Part shown: piece by piece, positions 1-11,889 of the stretch | Layout: the number at the start of each line of letters is the position of its first letter | How positions within the stretch are numbered: position 1 is the stretch's first letter | Source of the DNA: Azolla caroliniana | Taxonomy: Eukaryota; Polypodiophyta | Reading direction: 5' to 3' | DNA: 64,000 nt | Assembly (NCBI GenBank): GCA_043228905.1 | Contig: JBHGNT010000022.1 | Span: 9,610,001 to 9,674,000, forward strand | Notes under the pieces: model-generated | Told to the model about the DNA's origin: nothing | Database searches by the model: none | The model's input: only the letters and a program-made list of their open reading frames with translations | Position numbers and translations under genes: made by a program

Positions 1-2157
1 GTATTTAGCCTGATCCATCTCTACATTATACACTATTAATAAAAAGAATTACTAAAAACAAGTTAATCATGTATATAGACATTATCTATCCTCATATGAG
101 TCTATATGCATGATGTCAAGTTGGATGTTAGCTTCCTTGAATAATAGATTATTTTCTATGATGTCCACTTATGTTAGCATTGCAAATGTGACTTCCTATT
201 CCATTGCATCCTATGTCCAATTTCTCATGGAGGTTTTTGATGGTAAAGTCAAGTCCCACAACTTCATGATCATATTTAACCTTGTCATCATGCATCTCTA
301 CATTATACACTTACTACAAAGGTTGAATTGGTAGCATGTACTTTCAACATGCGCTTGTTAGTAGTATGAGTAATAACTTGATAATCTCACTAAACACGAG
401 TTTTCACTTCCACACAAAGTTAATCTTTATAAATTGATATAGGCTCTACCCACTTCATCTTCAATGTTCTAACCGTCATGAGAACATTGGTTTCCAATTC
501 CAAAGTATGAGGTTGGTTCCCCACTAGTGGAGTTCTCTACTTTAAGGTTAATATAAGATTTTATCTCATGCTTCTTTGCAACATCTTTGCTTGTTAGAGT
601 TTCATCTCGGTTGAGGATAAAGTCAACATACACTTCTTCCTTCCACTCCAATCTTGACTTTTTCTACAACCCGATAAACAGTTCCTGCCTACTCGAAAAG
701 GAGCAATATGAATCTTACTGAGAGAAAAAACTAAATCAAATTTAGAAGACAAGGTACTTAAACGACTTCTCAATTCCTTATTTATATAATAAGTTGGAGA
801 AATGCACGACCTTTCTACCATTTATAGCATTAAAATAGCATTAGTCTACCATGGATCCTTACATGAAGGTTAAGTTTGATATTTCCCCTTTTTTGTTATT
901 TTCATATCACCAATCATGCCTCAGTTGAACAAGACCTAGTCAATTTCTTAATTTACTAAGACAAATCCATACGAATATTCCTGAGAAAGAGGCATTCATT
1001 ATTAGGAAAAATTATTCATCAATGATTACCTTTTTTATACAATTCATTTCCCAAAAAACAACTAAATATAGTTACATTTGTTTTTTCTATTATCTTGGAC
1101 TCAAAACCTCATCACAACAATTGAATTCTCGTCATTCTGTGCAAATATACATTCGTTAGCTGAAAAACTATCACTTCACAATCCCTGTTTTTCTACCCCT
1201 AGAATTTGTCCACAATTACCCCCTTATAACCCACCATTCATTTGTATGTTTTTATTCTTAATTCAGTCAAATGCTGTGTTGATGTACCTGCCCTCATATT
1301 GTAGAAGCAAATGGCTAAAATCAATGTTCAACTATTACACCACAATAGGATGCAGAGTTTTCTGTGGATCAGTAAGAAGGAACTCTGTTTCAGATCTTCA
1401 AAGAAAATGAACTGAATATTTTACCCAGAACATTTCGACGTACTAAAGCACCAACACAATATATTAATCTGGAACTTCAAATACAATATATACGTTAGCA
1501 TCAACCTAAAAATGAAAGATATACAAACCACAAATTTTTATGTCAACAATGCCAATATTACTTCAGAGAGCTTTTTATGAAGATGTGTATCCAAGGAGCA
1601 ATCTTCCACTTGCTCAAAACAATGGAGCAAAAAGAGACGCGCCACATGAACAAACTTTGACGCCTTCTGTGTCCTGGGTATGTTGAAGCATCTTACAAAA
1701 TAAAAAACACATCAAACTGCAATGATCAAAGGCTGGCAAGCACAGGTTTAAAATCTGCTCATAAGATATTTATAAACCATTTCTGTGCAGCTATTCATCT
1801 GGTCCTTTATTCACAGAGATTTCCACCCTTAGATGAAGAACCCTTGAAAGAACCTCAGTATCTTGATAACTTGAGTTCAAGCTATATGCTCCTTATAATC
1901 TGATCCAATCAGAATATTCACATATGGCTGCTTGAAGCAATGGCCATTTAATTGCTTGCCCAAAGTCATTGCTATAATATTGGTGTACAGTTAGCAGCCA
2001 ATTGCATTACCAATTCAAATTGGTTCAAGTTAATCCTGTGAGGGCTTCAAATACTTTGGCACACCCACAGACATATCCAAACCAAATGATAAATCAGCTT
2101 GACTACTTGAATGCTATACCTTACATTCATCAAAGATGCCACTCACCAACCAGAGCT
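1..2157. other. Intergenic spacer, no gene seen
   Basis: AT-rich sequence downstream of the minus-strand gene that ends at 2158. The short open frames here have no recognisable motif and no splice-consistent continuation. The part nearest the gene presumably holds its 3' UTR and polyadenylation region, but I could not assign a poly(A) signal with confidence. Confidence 0.6.
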
Positions 2158-5100
2158 CTATACACCTCTACGTGGCACATACAACTCTCGTTTACTACGC
2201 TTTTGCTTTATGCCTGTATGTGCTTGAAGCACAGCTTCCAAACCTTCCTCATTAGGAATGGAACCAACATCATGATATGGAGTTTTGGGCATGCCATGGA
2301 ATCCAGCGTTAAGACCTCCATGTACACTACTTGATGTGTTGATTTTGTATACTTCTGGAGATGGCTTGTGAACAATTCGGCTATCTAAAAATTTGGGCGG
2401 TGGTCCCAATATGGATCCCTTATCATTCTGTGGACCTAGTCTTTCCCACACACTCTTTCTTATGTGGCTGGGGGAATCCTGTGCAACTTGAAATGGTGAT
2501 GGTCTATTCTGTTGGAAAATACCATCTTGAACCCTTGGCCCTTTGCTCCCAGATGCCTCTCTAGGTAATTGTTTATCAGCAGGAACAGCTGTTTTGGTAA
2601 CAAATCCGGCAGCATTCTGAAGTTGACTCGTTAGACTATCCTCTTTCTCTCCTTCCCCTTTCATTTTTGGAAAATCATAACTATCAGGCAAATCATCTAC
2701 AATGTCTCCCCATTTTCCTAGCATTGGTGAGTAAAATAAGTTATCCTTTGATAGTAGAGAACTCAGTTGAGGCTGCAATCCAGGTGTTGGACTCTTTCCT
2801 GAGATATCAGACATAGAATTTCTCGTAATTTGATGTTCTGTATTACCTTCTAAATAGATACTTAATCCTTGAGCCTGTACTTTAGTCTCACCTGAAACCT
2901 GAAATGAAGGAGATCCAAGTGGCAGTATAAAGTCCTTAGCTTTTGATCGAGACTCTTTGATCTTACTGTACAATTCTCTCCTCTTCTTCCCACCAGAACC
3001 ACTACCAGCGATCTTTTGTTTTCCCCTTGAATCAGAGTGAGATCCTAAAGCATTTGACTGAAGAGATTGCATTGCAGATTGTACATCCATGGAGAGATGG
3101 AGAGTTTCCATGGATTGTAACGTGTTACTGTACATCTGTTCAAAAGATTGCCCTTTCCTAATAGAACTAGGATTTTGAGAACTTGACATGTTAAACCCTC
3201 GTAACAGAGAGCTAGGCATTCTTGCATCGTTTACGTGTACTTCTGAAGTGCGTGTATCTTCACTACTATGACTGGCATCATTATGTAAATGCAAAGATGC
3301 AGAATATTCCTTATGAGACGACAAGCTAAATTGGTGTACATTATCTGATTGGGCACCCTTTCCTTCTCTACCAATGCTAGATATTGCAAATTTGGAAGAA
3401 TCCCCGGCAACAAGACCTTCTGACCAGCTAACATTATCTGATTCCTCATTGCCTTTTGGAAGTCTCACTACCTGCCTTTTATTGGTAAATGGTGAACTAA
3501 CCAACCCTGGATCCTGGCTGATATGGGAACCAATGCTAGGACTTTCATTTGACTTGAAACTTTGATTGCCAACCGATTTTCTCTCATTTTGCTTGCGATC
3601 TGTTGTTGAATCTAATACATCTGACGATTCAGAAAACTCAATGTGCCTCATTTTCTTCTGTGTATCAAAAGTAACTTTGATACTCATGCCAGACATGGAT
3701 GCTTCCACTTCAGGCTCTACATAATGTACATAGCGTTCTCCAGAACTGCTCTTAACCACTTTCAGTCCCCCTTCAGCCTTGTCTAAATTAAGTGACTCAA
3801 ACAAGGGGAAAGAAGATTCAAAAACTGAACCTGTTGATCCATCAGAAGAACTGTTCACATATGTTGCCGTTTGGTGATAAGAGGAGTCTCCGACATCCGC
3901 ATTGTGTTGCTCTTGTGAACCTTTTGCAGACTCACGAGCAACAGGAGGTCGATAGATTGATATAGAGCGTTGTTTGTCTCTGTCTATTCTTCGAGACCCT
4001 CTTTTCCCGAGTGCATCATCCCCTTGGATGGATGGTTTTCTATTGATTTCATGGAATTCATCAGGCTGCAGAGGCCCTCTTTTAGTTTGAAGAGAAGAAG
4101 TCTTCTTGGGTTCTACATTATGCTTCTGCTTTGACTTAGTTTCGTGGCTTTGGCTGATCAGTGTTTTCTGTAGGAATTGAGCGTCAATCCTCAGATGCCT
4201 TTTTCCCTCTAAGTTGGTTTTATGTTCCTAAATGGCAAATGCACAAAAAACGTAAATGAAAGGAAAAGACGAAATATATTTTCTCCTCCGAAAATAAATA
4301 ATAGATCAACTATGACATAATGAAAAATGGAGACGGAAGATTCAAAAGCACAGGGTTAACATTAGATTAACACTCTTCTGAATCCTAAGCTCATGCAATG
4401 TTTCAACAATCAGAATAGATTTTCACAAGGTTGCATTAACATCAACCCTACGAGTATGCAACATTTGACATATCTTGATTTTGACAGTGATAGCTACAAA
4501 CTCAGTAATTTCTGTTTTCTTTTATACCTTTTTCCCTTACCATCTACAAAACCTTTCTTGCCTTACTGGCACTCTTGACGATGCTTTGTCTTGTGATTCT
4601 CTGAAAATATTCATGATTCTCTCCTATTACTTGCACCTAGCATTTGATTTCATTAACTTGCTGTTACCCAGTGATACTTGTTCATTCAAAATCTACAAGC
4701 CATAGTCAAAGATAGCTTCCTACAGGAGTGAATGCAAGAAAGCCTACCATTGATTATGCTTGTTGATTGTTCTTACTAGAGTTAGTTACGTACTTGACAA
4801 GTTTAACCAAGAGAGACAAGTCATAAACGGCTCTCATTTACTAATCGATTGTAGACCTAACCAAAGCCCACTTATCCAGCAACATTGTATATAAGAACCA
4901 AAGGTACTCTGCATTGTGCATGTGTGCACCTCTAAAGGTCTTGTAAATAATACTATTTCATGGGTTACATCTTAGGGAAAGGAGAACGAATAGGATGGGG
5001 GCTCCTCACTTATGAGGTGTATCCTCCATGCATTACCTGTAGTAAATACCTAAAAAATAATAGGCTCTCGACCAGATAAGGGGTCTAACTTTTAAGATTA

Positions 5101-8100
5101 TGGCTTATGGATACTCATATCTCATTGAAGTCAGCAGATGAAGAAACATATGAGATCCCATCACACATGTGCCCCTTCAGCCACCATGTGATGCTTCTTA
5201 ATGCTTCTTTTGATTTTTGCTTCATCCTAAGCATCATAAGCTTTGATTTCCCCTTCATCATAACTTCTCCATTGTACATTTATGATCTTTCCAAACCCTT
5301 TATTCTCCATTATTGACACGTGCATCAGGTTTGGGGGACTGTAGCCCATACACTTCTATCAGTGAGCGGTTCCTCCCCAGCCCAACCCCGTACACAACAA
5401 GCTAATACCCTTCTTAGCCATGTTTCCCCTCTCCTTGAAATTGAATTCTTTTTCTCAAATTTTGGATGAGATTTAATGGCATCATGGCACAGGTAGCAAT
5501 TTTGGGCCAACTCAAGTTTCAGAAGATATAAGTCATCGTGCAGCAATTACTGTTGGTTTGTAATTAATGAAAATGAGAAGATAAGAGTTTATGGAGTGGA
5601 TCTTTGTATAATCCTCCTGAATCAATAAAGCCCAGGCCCAAGACTGGCACCGCCACATCAGACATGGCGGGCTGATGCAGTGCTGCCACAACAGTCATGG
5701 GAGGAGGCGCCTCTGCAGCACCACCATAAAGCATGGTGGCTTGTTGCAGTGAGGCCACAACAACCATGGTGAGTGGCTCTGTAGCGCTGCCATAGAGCAT
5801 GCCAGGCTGCTGAAATGCCGCCACAGCAGACATGGGTTGTGGCTCTGCAGAGCCACAGTAGGGTTTGGAGGGCTGCTGTTGTTGCCTGCCCATGATGCGG
5901 TAGACAAGGAGCGCAGGGGGTATATTCTTGACTTAGGGTTAAGTTACGTGACGATTTAGATGCGTTGGGGACACGCTGAGGTGTCTAGTTTACGTTCGGG
6001 GCACGTGTGTGCCTTCCCTGTGTGCAGTGCTGGCTCCCCATGAGTTATTCATTGTCTTGCATTTGAATAACTCAAACTGTTCATTTGATGTGTGTAGTGT
6101 TTTTCCAGACTAAGTTAGACTCGGAATAACCTACATTTTTATTACTTGCACAGGGTAAAATAGACACCATTTTACATAAATCACTGCATCACTGTGATAA
6201 GACGAATGTGAAGAAGGATTTTACAGATCCAAGGTTACAATGCAAGACCTCAATGGATGCACATTTAAACAGCACACATTAATAGAAAACAGAGTTTTAC
6301 CTTATTTTCTAGAATTTTACTCTCCACCTGCACCAAATTTGCAGATTGTTGAGCTTGCATTTGCCTTTCAACTTGCTCCTTGTCATATTGTTCTCTATCA
6401 TGTTGAATCCTTACCTGAAATAATTGGAGTGTGCTAAGTACTAACAACTAGCAAAGCAAAAGAAAACAGAGAACAAAAGCCAAACATAACTTCATACTTA
6501 GTTTACATAATGAAACAAATTGGCGCAGAATGTCCATTGCATAAGATGTTCAACAGACATGACATCCTGATAATTACAAAGTGACACCTATGTTGGTGGC
6601 TGACAGCATCAGAACTAATCTCTCCCCTCTACATTTTCTCAACACGTTTTTCTCTCTATAGATTTACTTTATTCCAGCATTTATTTCATTTCATGTTCGG
6701 AACCTGCCACTTCATCAGGGAAGTTACTACATTGTTTTATTATCTCCATTACTTTTAACTCATTATGCTCCTAGGCATATTTTCTCAACACATTTTTCTC
6801 TCTATAGATTTACTTTATTCCAGCATTTATTTCATTTGACATTCGGAACCTGCCACTTCATCAGGGCAGTTTACTACATTGTTTTATTATCTCCATTACT
6901 TTAACTCATTCTGCTCCTAGGCATATTTTATGCCCTGTATTAAGTGCATACATTGCAAAACCCACTCTCATTTTTGTATTTAAAGGCTTTGAGCCTCGCT
7001 CACAAAAAATGGCTTTTAGGTTATTTTCCTGCTGCTGCTGGCTTTTTTGGCACCTTCAAGAGGGCAATATAGTTGTAATTCACAAGTTATTCTATAGCTT
7101 TATCAAAGTTGGAAGAACCCATAGGTTATTTGTATTCCCAGGAACCCCTCACCTACATCCCCATGAGTATCTCTTGACCCACTATTGATCAAACCACCTG
7201 AGTGCTTGGCTTTACCTAAGTGGCATCATTCAGTTGGAAAAGTGAGCTCCATACCAACTGGTGGCCAAAACCAAACTACCTGAGTGTTGGGCTTTACTAG
7301 AGTGGCGATTATTCAGCCAAAAAGAATTTGCATCAACCACATATGCAGTCCCAAATCAATCAAATTCCAATTCTAGTATATCAAGGAGTCAAATTGATCA
7401 TGAACTTTTCCCCGGATGAAAGAGTAGTAAAGGGGTCGTATCATTATAAAACACTGTGTGCAAAGTTGAAGGACCACTGTAACGTGTACAATGCAATCCA
7501 TGCATAGTGTGAAACAGTACACTGGATTTACAATATTTTAAATCCTATATTGCATATGGTAAAAATATAGAAAAAATGTTCAATCACTAAATTTAAGCAT
7601 AAAAACAACCCAAACTTTAAGATTCAATACACTGGAGCAGTTTGTCTATTTTCAAAACAATTCTCTAGAGCTCTACTAGTTTAAGTGTCACGTGTAAGAC
7701 GGATGTAGATACAATAAAATTTGAGAATCTAGATGACCTTTTGAGAAGTTCACTTGCCCCATGTAAGACAGATTGATTTCAGCAAGGCTTACATTACAGT
7801 AAGGATGCCTCTTTTGGTGATACATCCTACCAGATGTATATGATATCTGATGAGTGATCGTTTATATTTTACCATGTAAGATGTTTGAACTTTCTTTTAC
7901 ATAATTCAAGCAATATGGTTCATGTTACAAATAAAGGATTACCTAAGCAAATGTTACCTAGAAGAGTCTAATTCAGGGAAGAGGAACTCACAATTTCTCG
8001 AACAAATTGATGGTGTATATTGATTTTCTTGCGTTGCTGAGATATTTGAATTCCAGAGGCAGGACTACTAGCAGAATCTTCACCACCACTACTGTTGGCA

Positions 8101-9632
8101 TCTTCAATGGTGATCTGATCATAGGTTCCCTTAAGTTTACATCCACTTCCCGCAGTGCTATCTAGACTACTTCCACCATCCTTATCGGTATTTTTCCCAT
8201 GTTGTGCGGCACTGCTTGAACCCTCAGTTAATGTCGGTGACAATGGATTCATTTCCATCTTGACCTTGTTTCCTTGTTTTCTCTTTCCTTTAATGTGCTT
8301 CAGGTTCAACCTCTCGGTATTGATAGGGGTATCAAATTGGACAGGTGAGGCAGAAGCAACCAAATGGGACACGTAATGTTTGGCTGCAATTGTTGCAATA
8401 GTTCTCTCTTCTGAAGAAGGCTCTTCATTACTGATACCAGTAATACATACCTGATCCATTACTGTAGCAACTTCTGCAGAATCAGCATCCAGATGAAGTG
8501 CACAACATTGTAAGTCTGATTCAACCATTTCTTGCTTTATCTCATGAACATTAATTCCACTCAAGGTGTCGTTTTCTTTCTCATCACTATTAGTTTCATA
8601 TGAAGTAATAATACTCTTGGGTTGCTCTTGTTTCTTCTCACTAGAATTTGAGTTTGACCCATTTAAAGTCTGATTGTTCCCAGCAATATCTATATTTCTG
8701 CAAGCTTCTTGGTCATCTTCTTTAATACTCTTGGATCCAATATTTCTATTTGCATTACCTTCCTCATCAGTCTTTACCAAGATAGAAGTTTGTAGCAGTT
8801 TGATCTGCTCCTTTTCAATCTCTGTAAAATCTTTGGATGTGTCTGCAGAAACTACACCAGCTACATCAAGAAAAGCTTCTACTGTCTCTGGTTTTTCTTT
8901 GATAGAAAAAAATCCTCTTTCTTTTTCATTGGATTCTAAATTCAAAACTACACATTTTCCTTGCAAGGCTTCCACGTCAACGGGACTGCCTTCAGCAATA
9001 TAGTTTTCTTGTAAATAGTCTGCATCAACAAGTTTAACTTCATCTTCAACACAATGCTCGCTTGTTGCTCCAAATTCTCCCTGTTTACCTCCAGATTCTG
9101 GAGATTTTTCAATACATTGCTCACTGGATACATCACAATGCTCCCTGTCTATTTCTACATCTTGAATTGAGTTATTGATATCTACACTATTTTCCAACTG
9201 AATTTTTTCTTGATTTTTCTCATCATTAACGTTACCCCCTGACAAAATCTGCTCACTTTTTGCTCCTACAGCTTGAATTGAGCTCTTGTTATCAACAAGG
9301 TTTCCTGAGTGATCAGAAACCTGAGATTCTTGCTGATTTTTCTCACCATGAGCATCACTGGTTGTCTCCACACCTTGAACTGCACTATTTTTATCCTCAT
9401 AGTTTTCTGATTGATCACAAAACCCTTGACTGTTCTTGTCATTGACTTCATCTAGTGTGGACATACTGGATTTCACATCTTCCTTTTCAGAATCAGGAAT
9501 TTCTCTTCTTTCCTCCGACTGTGGCTCCGAAACTTCTATTCTTTTCTCTTTCTCGGAAGATTTTAGCTTTCCTTCCTCTGATACTCCACGAAAACTGTTG
9601 TTTTCATCACCATGGCCTGCTTCATGATCCAT
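2158..9632 (-). CDS. Unknown 1274-aa low-complexity protein with coiled coil and C-terminal ELYVPRRG motif (3 exons)
   Basis: I do not recognise this family. Exons on the minus strand are 9632-7992 (547 codons), 6414-6301 (38 codons) and 4227-2158 (689 codons plus TAG). All three junctions are phase 0 with GT-AG borders. Exon 1 is acidic, rich in Ser, Glu, Asn and Gln, and looks disordered. Its end joins exon 2 to give a charged Gln/Glu-rich helix (about residues 540-590: REIVRIQHDREQYDKEQVER) that should form a coiled coil. Exon 3 is basic, then Ser-rich, and ends KRSKRELYVPRRGV. That LYVP core with flanking Arg/Lys resembles the short exon-junction-complex binding motifs known from UPF3B, SMG6 and R3HCC1L; the link is inference. 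The first ATG is at 9632. The frame stays open upstream to a stop near 9705 with no other ATG, and the purine-rich sequence there does not look like a splice acceptor, so 9632 is preferred. No membrane segment or signal peptide is visible. Confidence 0.7.
4228..6300 (-). other. Intron 2 of the unknown gene
   Basis: A 2073-bp intron with donor GT at 6299-6300 and acceptor AG at 4228-4229 on the minus strand. Most of it is AT-rich. Between about 5330 and 6010 it becomes markedly more GC-rich and holds a repeat-bearing open frame, described separately, which suggests an inserted segment. Confidence 0.65.
5564..5893 (-). repeat. In-frame imperfect tandem repeat (66-69 bp units) within an intronic 109-codon ORF
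   Basis: Three imperfect copies start near 5663, 5732 and 5798, with spacings of 69 and 66 bp, both multiples of three. On the minus strand they read as a 109-codon open frame from an ATG at 5893. The repeated peptide is about 22 residues with a core of the form MLYG-(S/G)-A, followed by Ala/Val/Gln-rich sequence. The base composition is unlike the rest of the intron. It may be a captured gene fragment, an alternative exon or a chance open frame; no family is recognised. Confidence 0.4.
6415..7991 (-). other. Intron 1 of the unknown gene
   Basis: A 1577-bp intron with donor GTGAGT at 7991 and acceptor TTTCAG ending at 6415 on the minus strand. It contains a 147-bp tandem duplication (annotated separately) and otherwise AT-rich unique sequence. 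No second gene is seen in it. Confidence 0.65.
6632..6928. repeat. Tandem duplication, 2 x about 147 bp
   Basis: The segment starting at 6632 (ATTTTCTCAACACGTTTTTC) recurs at 6779 with few differences, and both copies run on to the CTCCTAGGCATATTTT segment. It lies within intron 1 of the unknown gene and looks like a recent local duplication. Confidence 0.85.
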
Positions 9633-10072
9633 CAAAGCAAAAACGTATTCCTTCACTAGCTCTGAGTCTTCCAGATCTACAGTTTCCAGGCTTCTTAATT
9701 ATTTCCCTTCCTCTTCAAATACTCCTCCGACAGTTTCGTCTTATTCTTCTTCCGACTTCAATCCTTTGCTTCGCTTTACTTCTGTCAATCTCCCGTTCCT
9801 TCAGCAGCTGCTGCAGCACAGTGAATCGTCCGCTTTTTCTTTTCTGTCTTCTTCAAAACGTCTCAGTCAATGGATGCTCTTTCCTTCTCTTCTCTCACCC
9901 TGCATGTGCAGTCCCTCTGCATCTCCGTCGACCTTCCGGCTATGGCGTTTCTCCTGTCTGTGTCTCTGTTTCCTTCCGTTCCTTCTTGAATTTTCTCTTC
10001 TGCTCTGCGCAGAGTAAATAAAGTACACACAAAATTATTGAACAAAAAGAAAGCAAAGAAAAGCAAAAGGCA

Positions 10073-10221
10073 TACATGACATAACATACATACATAACAT
10101 AACATACATGCATAACATAACATACATGCATATACATACATCATACATGACATGACATATGTACATATACATACATACATATGCATACATACATGAACAT
10201 ATACATACATACATACATACA
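10073..10221. repeat. (TACA)n-type microsatellite upstream of the unknown gene
   Basis: Imperfect TACA/CATA repeats with interspersed ATGCATAC and ACATGAC variants. They lie about 440 bp upstream of the minus-strand start codon at 9632, so possibly in or near the promoter. The open frames across it are repeat artefacts (Tyr/Met/Val/Cys-only). Confidence 0.85.
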
Positions 10222-11172
10222 TGGCTTGCTTACCTGTGTGTTATGTCTCGTGTTGTGGTATATCCCGAACCCGAGACTTTCGGTGGTGATGAGGGCAATG
10301 GGTCATTTTCACCTGTATGGTGGTCATTTGTGTTTCCCCCCTTGTCATGACTCATTATCACCTTTGTTGGGCGGCTAGGGGGCTGGTGCCCACGTGGAGG
10401 GATTTTGTGTATTGCCTCCTTGAATGATGTTGCATATTTACTTGTCGCCACTCAGTACTCCCAAAACCGGTCATTGCCTTCTTCTTTTGGTTCAAATTGC
10501 TACTTCAAATTATCTAGTTATGGTGAAGCTCTTGGTCAAGTAAGCTTTGTTCCACATCATCGTCGATATTTTATCAACCAAATGAACCTAAGTAGGGGCA
10601 GTAATCTACCTTCACTAAGGGGCCCATAAAGCATGAATAGATTGTTATGACATGGAATCTATGAAGGAAGGCAAAAGTAGTTTTAAGGTACTCCATACAC
10701 GATGTTATGTGGAGATCGGTAGGGTGTGCAAAGTTGAGAAGGTCTAGTTTTAAACAAATGAACTAAAAATGAAACCACTCATAGAGCATAAACACACTTC
10801 ATTTTATTTAAGTTAACCACGTAAATAAGATTAGTGCAAAGCACTTACTCAATGATATTGTGAGGAGACATAAATTACAACTTCAATCTCAAGAAAGGCA
10901 CAACAAATGGTCTTTGTTGTCTTTTATATGAGAAAAATGTATAGAATCACCCTGATGCTATGTTGGCCATGAGAGAACATGTTTTGCATTTTACCAAATA
11001 TGTGCAAAGCCTTCAATTTGAGGAAGCGTTATTGAGGGGGTTTGAGAATGCAAGTTGTTTAGTGGTTCCATATTTGGATGTAATGAACCGCAAACATGTT
11101 GTATTGGATATACCTTCAAACATATTGTTTGTGTAAAGAATCGATGGTGATTCTTGTGCAGAGGAATAGATA

Positions 11173-11178
11173 TGTGTG

Positions 11179-11272
<94 letters not shown>
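11173..11272. repeat. (GT)n-(GA)n compound microsatellite
   Basis: An almost uninterrupted GT tract runs to 11259 and is followed by a short GA tract to 11272. His/Thr-rich open frames on the opposite strand are artefacts of the repeat. Confidence 0.95.
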
Positions 11273-11794
11273 AATAAAAATAGAGGAGAGAAGAGAACAC
11301 AAGATAGATAAGCAAGAGAAATAAAATACTCAAGAAGAAGAAGATGTATATTTCACAAGTAGAATGGAGATACAAAATTGTAGCATTACAAGGAGTCACA
11401 ACCGACATAATATGAAGTATGAGGAGGGTGCTTTATATAGAGTCACCATCTCTCTTCATTAACTTACAACAACCACTCTCTCTCTTGGGGAATGTGAAAA
11501 CTCATAGTCATGGGGAATATGTAACTCATTAGTTATGTGTCATAAATTATGATTCTATGCCACATAGTTAATGTGTAGAGAGTAGTGGTGTGACTCTTTA
11601 CCTTTGAGTAATCATGAATTCTCAAAAGGTGTGTTTACACGTTGCACTATGTTGAACTTGATTCTCAACAGTATATTTATATTCATGAATATGAGGCACC
11701 AGAAAGCTAAGCCAAGGCTCATGCCCATCATCATTGGCGTTTCATTAAAGAATGTTGTGACATGCGCAAAGGCCAAATGGTGATTGCGGAGGAT

Positions 11795-11816
11795 GGGGGG
11801 GGGGGGGGGGGGGGGG
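11795..11816. repeat. G22 homopolymer
   Basis: Twenty-two consecutive G residues on the plus strand. Such a run can form G-quadruplexes and is prone to sequencing and assembly length error. Confidence 0.85.
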
Positions 11817-11889
11817 CTAAGCTTCGTGGAGCCATCCTCTAAGACTTGTGGGATCATGTCTGGTTCAGCCTCTACCAATTGTTAATGAG

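Larger units (their letters stand above)
10222..11889. other. Repeat-rich spacer, no gene seen
   Basis: No convincing coding frame. It contains a GT/GA microsatellite and a G homopolymer (both listed separately). Otherwise it is unique AT-rich sequence up to the truncated left edge of copia element A. Confidence 0.6.

Noticed and set aside
9633-9704. Upstream in-frame extension of the unknown gene (possible extra N-terminal codons or exon)
   Set aside because: No ATG occurs before the stop near 9,705, and the preceding minus-strand sequence is purine-rich, unlike a splice acceptor. The ATG at 9,632 is preferred, though a hidden exon cannot be excluded.
9455-10021. 188-codon plus-strand open frame overlapping the start of the unknown gene
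   Set aside because: It is the antisense shadow of the minus-strand exon and the 5' flank, with low-complexity Phe/Leu/Ser composition and no motif.
11013-11408. Thr/His-rich 131-codon frame
   Set aside because: Translation of the GT/CA microsatellite only.
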